From JAPHSX01 sp039714395 (GTDB lineage: Bacteria; Pseudomonadota; Gammaproteobacteria; Thiohalomonadales; Thiohalomonadaceae), in contig JBDLJH010000010.1 in the NCBI GenBank assembly GCA_039714395.1, positions 1-64,000 on the forward strand: a DNA stretch of 64,000 nt. The letters are read 5' to 3'. The notes under the pieces were generated by a model. That model did not search any database, had not been told where the DNA came from, and was given only the letters and a program-made list of their open reading frames with translations. Made by a program: the position numbers and the translations under genes. Below, one piece after another: positions 8,664 to 16,798 of the stretch. Every line of letters starts with the position of its first letter. Position 1 is the stretch's first letter.

Positions 8664-9428
8664 CTATTTCACACCGAAACCATGTTTGGTGAAAATGTCC
8701 TGACCTTCGGTAGCGACAAAATCGGCGAAACGCATCGCTTGATTGGGTGAGGTGCTGGTGGAGAGTACGGTTACCCGTATTTCTTTGGGCTTATTAACAT
8801 CGTCGGGGAGAGCGATGGGTATCAGCCCCTTGGCCTCGGGCCACTGCAGCATGTCGGTCCAGAGCAGGGCTGCATCCACTTCTCCATCGACAACCAGTTG
8901 GAGCAGTTCGTTTACCGTGGAGCCGGTGATGACAATATTGGGTCGGAAGGTTTCCTGTAGAGCGGAACTGCTGAGAATGGCCTCTGCGATCCGACCGATG
9001 GCACACATATCCTTATTGCCCACCGCGATTTGTACCCCTGGCTTCAGCAGGTCGGGGTAGGAGTGAAGGCTCTTTGCCGTGTTGGCCCGAACGGCAAAGA
9101 TTGGAGTGTGATGGGCCACATACTGATCGGTGGTGGCCAGTTCCCCGGCCCTTTTGATATAGGATGAAGAGCCTGGAATGAAGACATCTCCCTTATGGGT
9201 TTTCTGGAGGGTGGTGAGCAGAGTGTCGCTGCCGGCGTAGATGAGGGTGATCGGGATCCCTTCCTGTTGTTCAAAGGATTGTTTGACCTCCTCCATGGCG
9301 TTTTTGAGTCCTTTGCCGGCGTAAACAACCAGTGGCTCTACCTCTTGGCTGCATCCTCCTGCAAGGGCGAGTATTATTCCTAACACTGCAAACAGTATGA
9401 ATTGGCTGATTCTTGTTCTGGTGTGCAT
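8664..9428 (-). CDS. ModA-like solute-binding lipoprotein, probable sensor partner of the kinase
   Basis: A 254-residue protein with a lipoprotein signal (hydrophobic 10-24, lipobox LAGGC with C26). The body has the ModA/SBP_bac_11 pattern: LVVYAGKGLKNAMEEV, YAGSDTLLTTLQ, GDVFIPGSS, VDAALLWTDM. Known relatives bind molybdate, tungstate or other oxyanions. No permease or ATPase gene follows. Instead the gene abuts a hybrid kinase, so it is more likely a ligand-presenting co-sensor held at the outer face of the inner membrane than a transporter subunit. An AAGGGATCAGG stretch precedes the ATG. The ligand is unknown; a mobA-mobB-moeA operon lies far off at 53-55 kb but no molybdate link is shown. 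Confidence 0.88.
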   Translation of the reverse strand: MHTRTRISQFILFAVLGIILALAGGCSQEVEPLVVYAGKGLKNAMEEVKQSFEQQEGIPITLIYAGSDTLLTTLQKTHKGDVFIPGSSSYIKRAGELATTDQYVAHHTPIFAVRANTAKSLHSYPDLLKPGVQIAVGNKDMCAIGRIAEAILSSSALQETFRPNIVITGSTVNELLQLVVDGEVDAALLWTDMLQWPEAKGLIPIALPDDVNKPKEIRVTVLSTSTSPNQAMRFADFVATEGQDIFTKHGFGVK

Positions 9429-9611
9429 CCTGATCCCTTCTTTGCCAGCTGCCTCCCCTTTTATCGTCTGGAAGTATAATTCCAGACCGGGGAAGTGGGG
9501 GATTCTTTACCACTACTCCCGCTTTCATAATAAACGAGACATGGTGTATAAACAGTATCTTCAGTCTATTCTATCCCCTGTGATTAGGCCACTTCCTTTA
9601 GTCGGATTTTG

Positions 9612-9764
9612 CTAATGTAAAAATGGACTCCAAATGGTCTGGTAGACACCTACCGTGGTGTCGATATCGTAGGGGATTGCCAGGATTTCTACGGCAATTA
9701 CTAGTACGATTAATAAGAATATTTTTTCAATGAAGGTTCCTATAGCCTTTATGAATGCCCCCAC
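9612..9764 (-). CDS. possible 50-residue single-helix membrane protein
   Basis: A short minus-strand frame that starts with GTG (in-frame stops lie immediately upstream) and ends with TAG. It encodes 50 residues with one clear membrane segment (IFLLIVLVIAVEILAI, about residues 16-31), flanked by charged residues and followed by a polar tail ending WSPFLH. It lies 71 bp downstream of the uncharacterised gene at 9836-11761 on the same strand. There is no good ribosome binding site, so this is a candidate only. The hydrophobic segment with a sensible charge layout is the main support. Confidence 0.4.
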   Translation of the reverse strand: MGAFIKAIGTFIEKIFLLIVLVIAVEILAIPYDIDTTVGVYQTIWSPFLH

Positions 9765-9835
9765 TCATCACTGTGCAAAAACATGAGATGGTGAGGGGAA
9801 TTTACCCTATTAATATAAGTGTAAATGGTGGGTGA

Positions 9836-11761
9836 CTAAACACCCTGCAGGTTAAGCACTCCTTCCATCTTCTCGGCAGTTTCAGATTTTCCAGTACGGC
9901 TATCGCCAATGAGGGCGACGGTGATATCAATTTCGTTAACATCTCCGCCCAGGCGTTGGCGTTTGGCAGTGGCATGGAGTTTTATCAACTCAATGAGATC
10001 CTCTGCCAGGCGCTGCGGTGCCTGCATCTCTACGGCGTCGCGGTCGTGGTAGCCACAACGTGCCAGGTCTTCATCGCTGTTGCCCTCGTAAACACCGGCC
10101 ATTAGCTGGCTGCAGGCGATACCAATAGTCATCTCATTGCGGCGATCGAGATCATTGATGACGTTGATGAAACGTTCTTCTATTTTAATAAATTTCTCGT
10201 AGAGTTCAGGGTGCAAAATTTGCTGCTTATCGCCGTTAAGTTCTTTTAATAACGGGAATGGATTGGCCCAGAAACTTTGCTCTTTGGAGCCACGATGAGT
10301 ATGGGTGCTACCAGCGGCCACACGTTCACCCAGGCGGAAGGCCTCGATGGCTTCGGCCACGTTCATGTCGTGGCGCACGGTGCAATCGTTCTCTTCAACC
10401 AGCTCGAAGTTGTTCATATAGAGCATGATGTCCAGGGCATCGCCGCGTTGCATCTCATCATCATTAGTAACGGGAACGATCTGTCGTGCGTTGGAGCCGG
10501 TCTCTTTGTTGTAACCGACCTCGCGCCCCATCATTTGCAATTTTGCGGCTTCACTAAAACCGTCGAGGCAAGCGAAGGCACCAGTCTCAGTACCGTAGAA
10601 GACCGGACGGGTGGTACCGTCGGTTTGGGTCTCCAGGCGGGCGCGCCCCATATCGTCGGCCTTGATGATCATGTCGGTGATGTAGGGCTCGCCGCTGCTC
10701 TTGTCGAAGTGCATGACATAGCGGGTAGCGCCACAGTGTAGTGGCAGGTCGCCGTCGTTAATGGCCAGTACATTGTGCAGGGTAAGGATCGGTTTTTTGC
10801 AGTAGCCGAAGTATTTCAGCTCGTCGCGGTTGGGCACTACACCGATTAACAGATTGTTGTCGTGGTCGTGGTAGTAGCCCAGGTCTTTATCGCTGGCATT
10901 GGGATCACCGAAGATGAAGACCCCGTCAGGCTGACGGTTGCTGCTGATCTGTTTGATATCGGCGAAGGGGAAAAGGTTAAGTAGCCCCGGTTCCATTTCG
11001 ATGCAGCCGCGCGATTTGTGCAGGTAGGCAACGATGAGGTAGGTGCCTACCTGTAATGGTACTGAGACCCATTCATCAGGATTAAACGTATCGAGATTGA
11101 GTGGGTTGTGCTGTAGCTGGTAGAAGGGCAGGGCACGTTTGTTGGAAGGGGTAGAGTAGTCGACCCCGGTCTGAATTTCGGCGGCGATGGTTAGCGGTAC
11201 ATGGGCCAGTTCGTGATAGTCGCCAGGCAGGTTGATGTAGTGGCCGGAGATCTCTCCAGAGGTGACATTCGGTGCTGGATCAAGACCGTGGCTGCGACGC
11301 ACCCCCTGTTCCAGTCCTACCTTGTTGAGCAGGTGGCGACGGGTCTCCAGTAGAAGCTCTGAGAGGTCATTCGCCTTGTCGGTCACTTTGTCTTTGACTG
11401 TTTCAGGGGTCTCGCCACCGGAGATCATGACATCATTTTGCAGTCGCACCAGGCGTGAATAACCGGTGTTACGGAAGTGGTGAAAGGCGCCATCAAGAAA
11501 ACGTACGATGCTGCGATCACCTTCCAGAGTATCGCGGCAGTCGTGCGGCTCACGTTGTAGCACCGTGATAAAGTCGCGTGCGCTAAGATCCTTGATAAAG
11601 GCGCTTTTGTGTTGTGCCTCGTTCTGCGACACGCCACTACGCTTGTCCAGCTCCCCCATGAAGGCCTGCTTGTAGATCTTCAGGTACCGCGAAAAGGCGC
11701 GGCTTTTGAGTAATTGCCCCGGTGTACTACAGCCATCGCGGATCTCTAAAATTTGTTCCAT
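9836..11761 (-). CDS. uncharacterised 641-residue protein ending in a P-loop
   Basis: I do not recognise this family with confidence. The ATG at 11761 is preferred over 11782 because AAAGGTGAGG sits just upstream. The protein is soluble, with no signal peptide or membrane helix. Its centre carries conserved-looking segments (NLPGDYHELAHVPL, GYCKKPILTLHNVLAINDGD, LPLHCGATRYVMH). At the extreme C-terminus VALIGDSRTGKSE resembles the Walker A loop of HPr kinase and, more loosely, of PEP carboxykinase (GxxxTGKT). Only about 20 residues follow the loop, so any nucleotide-binding site must be built from parts earlier in the chain, or the protein has lost a domain. Reading past the stop in the same frame shows no continuing homologous sequence, so a simple point nonsense change is not obvious. 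Confidence 0.85.
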   Translation of the reverse strand: MEQILEIRDGCSTPGQLLKSRAFSRYLKIYKQAFMGELDKRSGVSQNEAQHKSAFIKDLSARDFITVLQREPHDCRDTLEGDRSIVRFLDGAFHHFRNTGYSRLVRLQNDVMISGGETPETVKDKVTDKANDLSELLLETRRHLLNKVGLEQGVRRSHGLDPAPNVTSGEISGHYINLPGDYHELAHVPLTIAAEIQTGVDYSTPSNKRALPFYQLQHNPLNLDTFNPDEWVSVPLQVGTYLIVAYLHKSRGCIEMEPGLLNLFPFADIKQISSNRQPDGVFIFGDPNASDKDLGYYHDHDNNLLIGVVPNRDELKYFGYCKKPILTLHNVLAINDGDLPLHCGATRYVMHFDKSSGEPYITDMIIKADDMGRARLETQTDGTTRPVFYGTETGAFACLDGFSEAAKLQMMGREVGYNKETGSNARQIVPVTNDDEMQRGDALDIMLYMNNFELVEENDCTVRHDMNVAEAIEAFRLGERVAAGSTHTHRGSKEQSFWANPFPLLKELNGDKQQILHPELYEKFIKIEERFINVINDLDRRNEMTIGIACSQLMAGVYEGNSDEDLARCGYHDRDAVEMQAPQRLAEDLIELIKLHATAKRQRLGGDVNEIDITVALIGDSRTGKSETAEKMEGVLNLQGV

Positions 11762-11782
11762 AACCTCACCTTTCTGATGCAT

Positions 11783-12105
11783 AAGGCCCTGTTATTACAG
11801 GGTGATTTTTGATTTCACTATCCTAGCAACGGGGGAGAACAAAGTCATGCAGACAGAGGGGGTACCTCCACCCGGTGATGAGATTAATGCTGGCGAATAA
11901 TTTGCCGCATTATCAACATATTCGTATGAGTATTGGTGTGGTGAACTCAATGAGGCTGGGTTCTGCGTGAAGCGGTTGCCTAAGACTGCGTATAAGGTAC
12001 GAGAGAAGATAGTTTTATGATTGTACAGGAGAGTAGAATAGAACATTTTATAATACTTTGTTGTTGTTATTTCTTGTAACTGCTTGTCTTTAAAGAAGTT
12101 ATTGT
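11783..12105. other. intergenic region between divergent genes
   Basis: About 320 bp of AT-rich DNA that separates the minus-strand P-loop gene from dinB and must hold both promoters. A minus-strand frame at 11795-12046 has no protein-like features. I see no clear LexA box by eye. Confidence 0.45.
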
Positions 12106-13275
12106 GTGATTAGAAAAATCATTCACCTTGATATGGACGCCTTCTACGCCTCGGTGGAGATCCGTGAGCGCCCGGAACTGGCGAACCGGCCAGTGGTAGT
12201 GGGTGGCCGTCCTGATGGTCGTGGCGTGGTGGCGGCAGCCAATTACATTGCGCGTGGTTCAGGTGTGTATAGCGCGATGCCCACGGCGACCGCAATGCGC
12301 CAATGCCCGGGACTGGTGGTGTTACCACCGCGCCATGATTTATACGCTGAGGTATCACGGCAGATACATGCCATTTTTCAGCGTTATACACCGCAAATTG
12401 AGCCGCTGGCACTGGATGAGGCCTTTCTCGATGTCACATCCAGTGAACGCCTGTTCGGTTCGGCTGAGAAAATTGCCCGTGAAATTAAACAATCGATCCT
12501 TGATGAGTTATCGCTGGTTGCCTCGGTGGGCATCGCCTCCAATAAGTTTCTTGCCAAGCTGGCCAGCGATATCGAAAAGCCGGACGGTTTTGTAGTGGTG
12601 GCTGAAGATAATATAGAGGCCTTTCTTTCAGCATTGCCGGTAACGCGTATCTGGGGTGTCGGCAAGGTGGCAGCAAAGGCGTTTGAACGACTCGGTATAC
12701 GTACCATCGGTCAGTTGCGACATTACTCTCCGCGATTGATACATGATCACTTTGGCAATAGTGGAGAGCAGTTTTTGCGTCTGGCACAGGGCATTGATGA
12801 TCGGTCCGTGGTAAGCGAGCAGGAGGCCAAGTCGATCTCCAACGAGACCACCTTTAGCGTTGATATTGCCGACAGACGAGTAATGCGTGACTGGCTGCAT
12901 GCACTCACCGAACAGGTTGCCTGGCGCTTGCGTGCCCACCAGTTAAAAGGTCGCACGGTTCATCTAAAGGTACGTCTTAGCGACTTTACCACCCTTAGTC
13001 GCTCACACTCTTTCAATGATGTGACCGATGTTACCGCAGAGATCTGGCAGGCGGTAAAAACTCTTTTTGAGGAACGCCTGCCAAAACCGCTGCCACCGGT
13101 ACGCTTGCTTGGGGTTGGTATTAGTAATTTTTCTGAGCCACTGCCACAGCAAGGTGATCTTTTTAACATAGACAGTACGGCACGTCAGCAGCGCATCGAT
13201 TCGGTGTTGGATGAGATGCAATCACGCTTTGGCAAAGGATCTATTCGTCGTGGAAAACCGCCACCAATAGAGTGA
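12106..13275 (+). CDS. dinB: DNA polymerase IV (Y-family translesion polymerase)
   Basis: A 389-residue Y-family polymerase. It opens with RKIIHLDMDAFYASVE, the metal-binding aspartate motif, followed by the steric-gate region, LALDEAFLDVT with the second pair of acidic catalytic residues, SVGIASNKFLAKLAS, a helix-hairpin-helix region (ALPVTRIWGVGKVAAKAF) and the little-finger domain (SNETTFSVDI). It copies past damaged bases with low fidelity. Translation starts at a GTG; an AAAGAAG stretch lies about eight bases upstream. The length is usual for gammaproteobacterial DinB of the longer type. It stands alone and ends at a strong terminator. Confidence 0.97.
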   Translation: MIRKIIHLDMDAFYASVEIRERPELANRPVVVGGRPDGRGVVAAANYIARGSGVYSAMPTATAMRQCPGLVVLPPRHDLYAEVSRQIHAIFQRYTPQIEPLALDEAFLDVTSSERLFGSAEKIAREIKQSILDELSLVASVGIASNKFLAKLASDIEKPDGFVVVAEDNIEAFLSALPVTRIWGVGKVAAKAFERLGIRTIGQLRHYSPRLIHDHFGNSGEQFLRLAQGIDDRSVVSEQEAKSISNETTFSVDIADRRVMRDWLHALTEQVAWRLRAHQLKGRTVHLKVRLSDFTTLSRSHSFNDVTDVTAEIWQAVKTLFEERLPKPLPPVRLLGVGISNFSEPLPQQGDLFNIDSTARQQRIDSVLDEMQSRFGKGSIRRGKPPPIE

Positions 13276-13322
13276 GTTGTTGCTCACAGAACAGGTAAAC
13301 AGCGTGTTTTCTGTGATCCTAT

Positions 13323-13354
13323 GGCTCGCGCATGATAAGTGTGCGGGCCTTTTT
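13323..13354 (+). terminator. rho-independent terminator after dinB
   Basis: A 10-bp stem (13323-13332 with 13340-13349, two G-T wobbles) and a 7-base loop are followed directly by TTTTTC, 48 bases after the dinB stop. Confidence 0.85.
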
Positions 13355-13369
13355 CGTTAAACAAAAAGA

Positions 13370-14146
13370 TTATTCGCACAACTCCCCTGAATCATTACGG
13401 CAACGCTTCCTGTCTACCCACAGGGCACCGCCCAGTGTTGACCCCTCAAAGCGGGTCTCGAACAACTCAGCATCTACCAGTGAGGCACGACGAAGGTTGC
13501 TGCCTCTTAGGTCGGTGTAATAGAGATTGGCCTTTTCCAGTTTAGCCTTCTCCAGATTGGCATCGGTCAGTCGTGCCCGCTCCAGTGAGGCGAGATAAAG
13601 GTCGGCCTGTTGCAGGTTTGCTTTACTCAGGTCGGCCCCGTCCAGGTTAGCCTGCTTCAGCTGCGCCTCCTGCAGGTTGGCTGCTTTCAGGTTTGCCTGT
13701 CCCATGTTGCACTGGTAGAGGCTGGCCTTGCGTAGATTGGCTCCTTCCATATTGGCCTGTTGCAGTGTGGCGCGATCAAAGCGGGCCTCTACCATTTGGG
13801 CCTTACTGAGGTCCACCTGCCTGAGGTTGGCGCTAAGCAGGCGGGCACCATTCAGACGGGCAGCGCTGAGATCGGCCCCCTCCAGAACGGCAAAGGAGAA
13901 GTCGATGCCGTTGAGGCGCGCTCCGGCAAGTTTGGCCCCCTGTAGACGGGTACGTTTCATCATCGCACCACGTAGATCGGCCCCGCTGAGGTCTATGCCC
14001 TGCTTGTCGCAACCGCTCCAGTTCACTCCGGGGGCGGGGAGATCTTCACAGGCGGCATGCAGTGGGCCGGTCAGGGTCAGTAACAGTAAGCTCAGGCTGG
14101 TGCGTATCGACAACATCATATTCTCAATCATTCCTCTGTTATTCAT
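13370..14146 (-). CDS. secreted pentapeptide-repeat protein
   Basis: A 258-residue protein with an N-terminal signal sequence (cleavage likely after LHA) followed by about 35 tandem pentapeptide repeats of the A(D/N)LxX type between roughly residues 45 and 235. Such repeats fold as a right-handed beta helix. The signal peptide places it in the periplasm or outside. The C-terminus (after WVDRKRC) holds two cysteines that could pair. The start is uncertain: ATGs at 14146, 14131, 14119 and 14116 are in frame, and the last two give the tidiest signal peptide. The substrate or role is unknown; it stands convergent to dinB. Confidence 0.9.
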   Translation of the reverse strand: MNNRGMIENMMLSIRTSLSLLLLTLTGPLHAACEDLPAPGVNWSGCDKQGIDLSGADLRGAMMKRTRLQGAKLAGARLNGIDFSFAVLEGADLSAARLNGARLLSANLRQVDLSKAQMVEARFDRATLQQANMEGANLRKASLYQCNMGQANLKAANLQEAQLKQANLDGADLSKANLQQADLYLASLERARLTDANLEKAKLEKANLYYTDLRGSNLRRASLVDAELFETRFEGSTLGGALWVDRKRCRNDSGELCE

Positions 14147-14224
14147 AAGCTAAGGCATGGAGGCATGAAACGCCAGTGAATAGCTGAGTATAATTGCCTC
14201 CCCTTTAATTTAAGAGATAGTGCA

Positions 14225-15055
14225 ATGCAGATTAGCGGTGGTGTGGCGAAGATGGTGACCGTGCTGGGTGAGACGGTGCAATACCGTCTGCCGCTGGGTG
14301 AAGAGCTGGTAGGGCTGAATGAATATATCGGCCACGCCATCAAGTTGCGCCACGAGGGTGCTATTCATTGTGTTGCCTGTGGCCGTAAGACCAAAAAGAG
14401 CTACAGTCAGGGCCACTGCTACCCTTGCTCACAGAAGCTTGCCAGTTGTGACCTCTGCATTATGAGGCCAGAGACCTGTCACTACGCTGCAGGCACCTGC
14501 CGTGAGCCGCAGTGGGGCGAGGCCAACTGCATGCGCGATCACTTCGTTTATTTGGCCAATACCTCGGGGCTGAAGGTGGGGATCACCCGCGGCACCCAGA
14601 TCCCTACGCGCTGGATGGATCAGGGGGCAACCCAGGCGTTGCCGATTTTCCGTGTTGCTAATCGGCTGCTCTCAGGGCTGGTGGAGGTTATCTGCAAGGA
14701 GCATGTGGCTGATCGCACCGACTGGCGGCGCATGCTCAAGGGTGATGGTGAGCCGATGAACCTTGCTGCCCGGCGCGATGAGCTATTGGCGTTGTGTGAG
14801 ACACAGCTACAGGCGCTGATTGCCGAGCAGGGAGAGGGTGTGATTGAGCGACTGCCCGAGGAAAAAGTGGTAACTATTCGCTACCCGGTGAGTGAGTACC
14901 CGGCCAAGGTGACAGCGCTTAATCTCGATAAGACACCAGAGGTTGAAGGGGTGCTAAAGGGAATTAAGGGGCAGTATCTGATTCTGGACAGTGGTGTGCT
15001 CAACATACGCAAGTACGGTGGCTACGATCTGACGCTGGAGTTGTCCGGCACCTGA
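14225..15055 (+). CDS. DUF2797 family protein
   Basis: A 276-residue protein I match to DUF2797. Near residues 48-95 it has cysteine clusters (HCVACGRKTKKSYSQGHCYPC, CDLC, CHYAAGTC) that suggest structural zinc, followed by VYLANTSGLKVGITRG and an arginine/tryptophan segment that loosely recall the GIY-YIG nuclease core. Whether it cuts nucleic acid is unknown. No signal peptide is present. It is preceded by a weak ribosome binding site (AAGAGATA) and is followed by a 27-codon frame at 15066-15149 with a good AAGGGGAA site. Confidence 0.88.
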   Translation: MQISGGVAKMVTVLGETVQYRLPLGEELVGLNEYIGHAIKLRHEGAIHCVACGRKTKKSYSQGHCYPCSQKLASCDLCIMRPETCHYAAGTCREPQWGEANCMRDHFVYLANTSGLKVGITRGTQIPTRWMDQGATQALPIFRVANRLLSGLVEVICKEHVADRTDWRRMLKGDGEPMNLAARRDELLALCETQLQALIAEQGEGVIERLPEEKVVTIRYPVSEYPAKVTALNLDKTPEVEGVLKGIKGQYLILDSGVLNIRKYGGYDLTLELSGT

Positions 15056-15065
15056 GGAAGGGGAA

Positions 15066-15149
15066 ATGAAAGTGGTGCGCGAGGGCTATACCCCGACCCG
15101 CATACGGGCCGAGGCGATCCTGAAGGCTCTATTAGTCGAGCAGGTGTGA
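15066..15149 (+). CDS. possible 27-residue peptide after the DUF2797 gene
   Basis: An ATG preceded closely by GGAAGGGGAA opens a 27-codon frame that overlaps the 3' end of the opposite-strand DUF1015 gene by 18 bases. The peptide is basic with a helical tail (RIRAEAILKALLVEQV). It could be a small gene, a remnant, or chance; the ribosome binding site is the only support. Confidence 0.2.
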   Translation: MKVVREGYTPTRIRAEAILKALLVEQV

Positions 15150-16373
15150 CACCAGACCGTCGGCAAGCTTAGGCTCGAACCAGGTCGACTTCGGTGGCAT
15201 TACCTCATTGGCATCGGCCACTGACATCAGCTGATCCATGTGAGTCGGGAAGAGGGAGAAGGCCACGGCCATCTCGCCACTGTCAACGCGGCGCTCCAGC
15301 TCCTGCAGACCACGAATGCCACCGACAAAGTCGATGCGCTTGTCGCGGCGCGGATCACTAATGCCGAGGATCGGGTCGATGAGGTTATTGGCCAGCAGGC
15401 TGACATCGAGCTGGCCGACCGGATCGTCGCTGGGTACACAGCCGGCATTGATCTGCAGGCGGTACCACTGGCCGTCGAGATACATGCCAAACTCCTGGTT
15501 CGACTGCGGTTTGACCGCCTCGCCTTCAGCGGTGACAGAGAAATTCTCTTCGACCTTTTTCAGCAGTGTCTCGCCCGAGAGACCGTTAAGATCGGTGATC
15601 ACCCGGTTATAGTCGAGGATCATCATCTGATCATCGGGGAAAATAACCGAGAGGAAGTAGTTATAGGACTCATCACCCGTATGGTTCGGGTTGGCCTCTT
15701 TGCGCATTCCTGCGACACGGGAACCGGCGGCAGAACGGTGGTGGCCATCGGCGATGTAGATAGCGTCCATCGCATCGAAGGTCTCGGTAATGGTGTTAAT
15801 GGCCGTTGCATCACACACCGGCCACAGGGCGTGTTGCACCCCATCATCGGCGGTAATGTCGACTTCTGGCTCAGAGGCGGTGATCTCGGCCACCAGCGCA
15901 TCGATGGTGGCGTTGTGGCGGTAGGTAAGGAATACTGGTCCGGTCTGGGCGTTGAGGGTATCTACCTGGCGAACCCGGTCGTCCTCTTTGTCGGGGCGGG
16001 TGAACTCGTGTTTGCGAATGCGGTTGGTGTCGTAGTCGGGTACCGAGGCGGCAGCGACCAGGCCGATCTGCTGGTGCTCACCCATGATCAGGCGGTAGAG
16101 GTAGTAGCAAGGCTTCTCATCCTGAATGAGGATCCCCTCGTTGATTAGACGGTCGAAGTTCTCTTTGCCCTTGGTATAGACCTCGGGGGCGTAGGGGTCA
16201 GTTCCTTCCACCAGGTCAATCTCAGGCTTGGAGATGTGAAGAAAGCTCCATGGCCGCCCCTCGGCGCGGGCACGGGCCTCACTGCTATTGAGGACATCGT
16301 AGGGGGGGGCGGCAACATCGGCTGCACGACCCGCAGCGGGGCGAAGACCGGCGAACGAACGGATTAACGACAT
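15132..16373 (-). CDS. DUF1015 family protein
   Basis: A 413-residue cytoplasmic protein recognisable as DUF1015. It begins SLIRSFAGLRPAAGRA, has AAPPYDVL, NPxHFLHI-like SFLHISKPE, and IADGHHRSAA in the middle, a histidine-rich motif typical of the family. The ATG at 16373 with GAAGGAAG upstream is preferred to the one at 16409. Members have been linked by gene neighbourhood to serine metabolism in some bacteria, but no serA or serC gene is here, so no function is assigned. A 302-residue frame on the opposite strand is a shadow of this gene. Confidence 0.9.
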   Translation of the reverse strand: MSLIRSFAGLRPAAGRAADVAAPPYDVLNSSEARARAEGRPWSFLHISKPEIDLVEGTDPYAPEVYTKGKENFDRLINEGILIQDEKPCYYLYRLIMGEHQQIGLVAAASVPDYDTNRIRKHEFTRPDKEDDRVRQVDTLNAQTGPVFLTYRHNATIDALVAEITASEPEVDITADDGVQHALWPVCDATAINTITETFDAMDAIYIADGHHRSAAGSRVAGMRKEANPNHTGDESYNYFLSVIFPDDQMMILDYNRVITDLNGLSGETLLKKVEENFSVTAEGEAVKPQSNQEFGMYLDGQWYRLQINAGCVPSDDPVGQLDVSLLANNLIDPILGISDPRRDKRIDFVGGIRGLQELERRVDSGEMAVAFSLFPTHMDQLMSVADANEVMPPKSTWFEPKLADGLVSHLLD

Positions 16374-16489
16374 GGTGCTTCCTTCTCTATGGTTTGAGTC
16401 TGGCTGCATATTGGAAACCAGCTGATAACGAAGGTCAATGGCAGGAGTGGATTGATGTGCTATTTAGCCACCATTGCTTCGATGCGATG

Positions 16490-16789
16490 CTACTGTTTTT
16501 GCCCTTCACGGCTTAATATCTGTTCTACCAGCTCATGGGTGGGGGGCGGCATTTGCAGATGAAAGCCGCGCTCCTTCAAGTTAGCGATAATCTCCGCGGG
16601 CTTGCTGCGGGCCATTTTAGTTTCCGGGGTTAACTCTAACTCCATCGCTTTTTTTGGGGCCCCGAAGGCCTTCATCACCTCTTCGGGGACACACTCAAAG
16701 TCGTCCTCCTCGGCAATGAAGAGATAGAGTTCATCTTTTTTGCTGCTGCGGTAGATGTAGCAGGTGGTTGTATCTGGTGTGTCTGACAT
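16490..16789 (-). CDS. ycgL: YcgL domain protein
   Basis: A 99-residue protein matching the YcgL (DUF709) family over its length: CYIYRSSKKDELYLFI, DDFECVPEEVMKAFG, and the C-terminal HLQMPPPTHELVEQ. The E. coli protein has a small alpha/beta fold and no firmly known role. Here it follows the Rieske-like gene by 9 bp on the same strand, with GAGAAG as ribosome binding site, and probably shares its transcript. Confidence 0.93.
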   Translation of the reverse strand: MSDTPDTTTCYIYRSSKKDELYLFIAEEDDFECVPEEVMKAFGAPKKAMELELTPETKMARSKPAEIIANLKERGFHLQMPPPTHELVEQILSREGQKQ

Positions 16790-16798
16790 GGTCGCTTC

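Noticed and set aside
8664..9428. Annotation as the molybdate transporter subunit modA
   Set aside because: No modB or modC nearby and the gene abuts a kinase; only a ModA-like fold is supported.
9397..9615. 72-codon plus-strand frame upstream of the ModA-like gene
   Set aside because: Begins antisense to the signal peptide region of the lipoprotein gene and has no supporting features.
11795..12046. 83-codon minus-strand frame between the P-loop gene and dinB
   Set aside because: No ribosome binding site or domain; falls in a divergent promoter region.
15240..16148. 302-codon plus-strand frame opposite the DUF1015 gene
   Set aside because: Shadow of the real gene; no domain pattern and no ribosome binding site.
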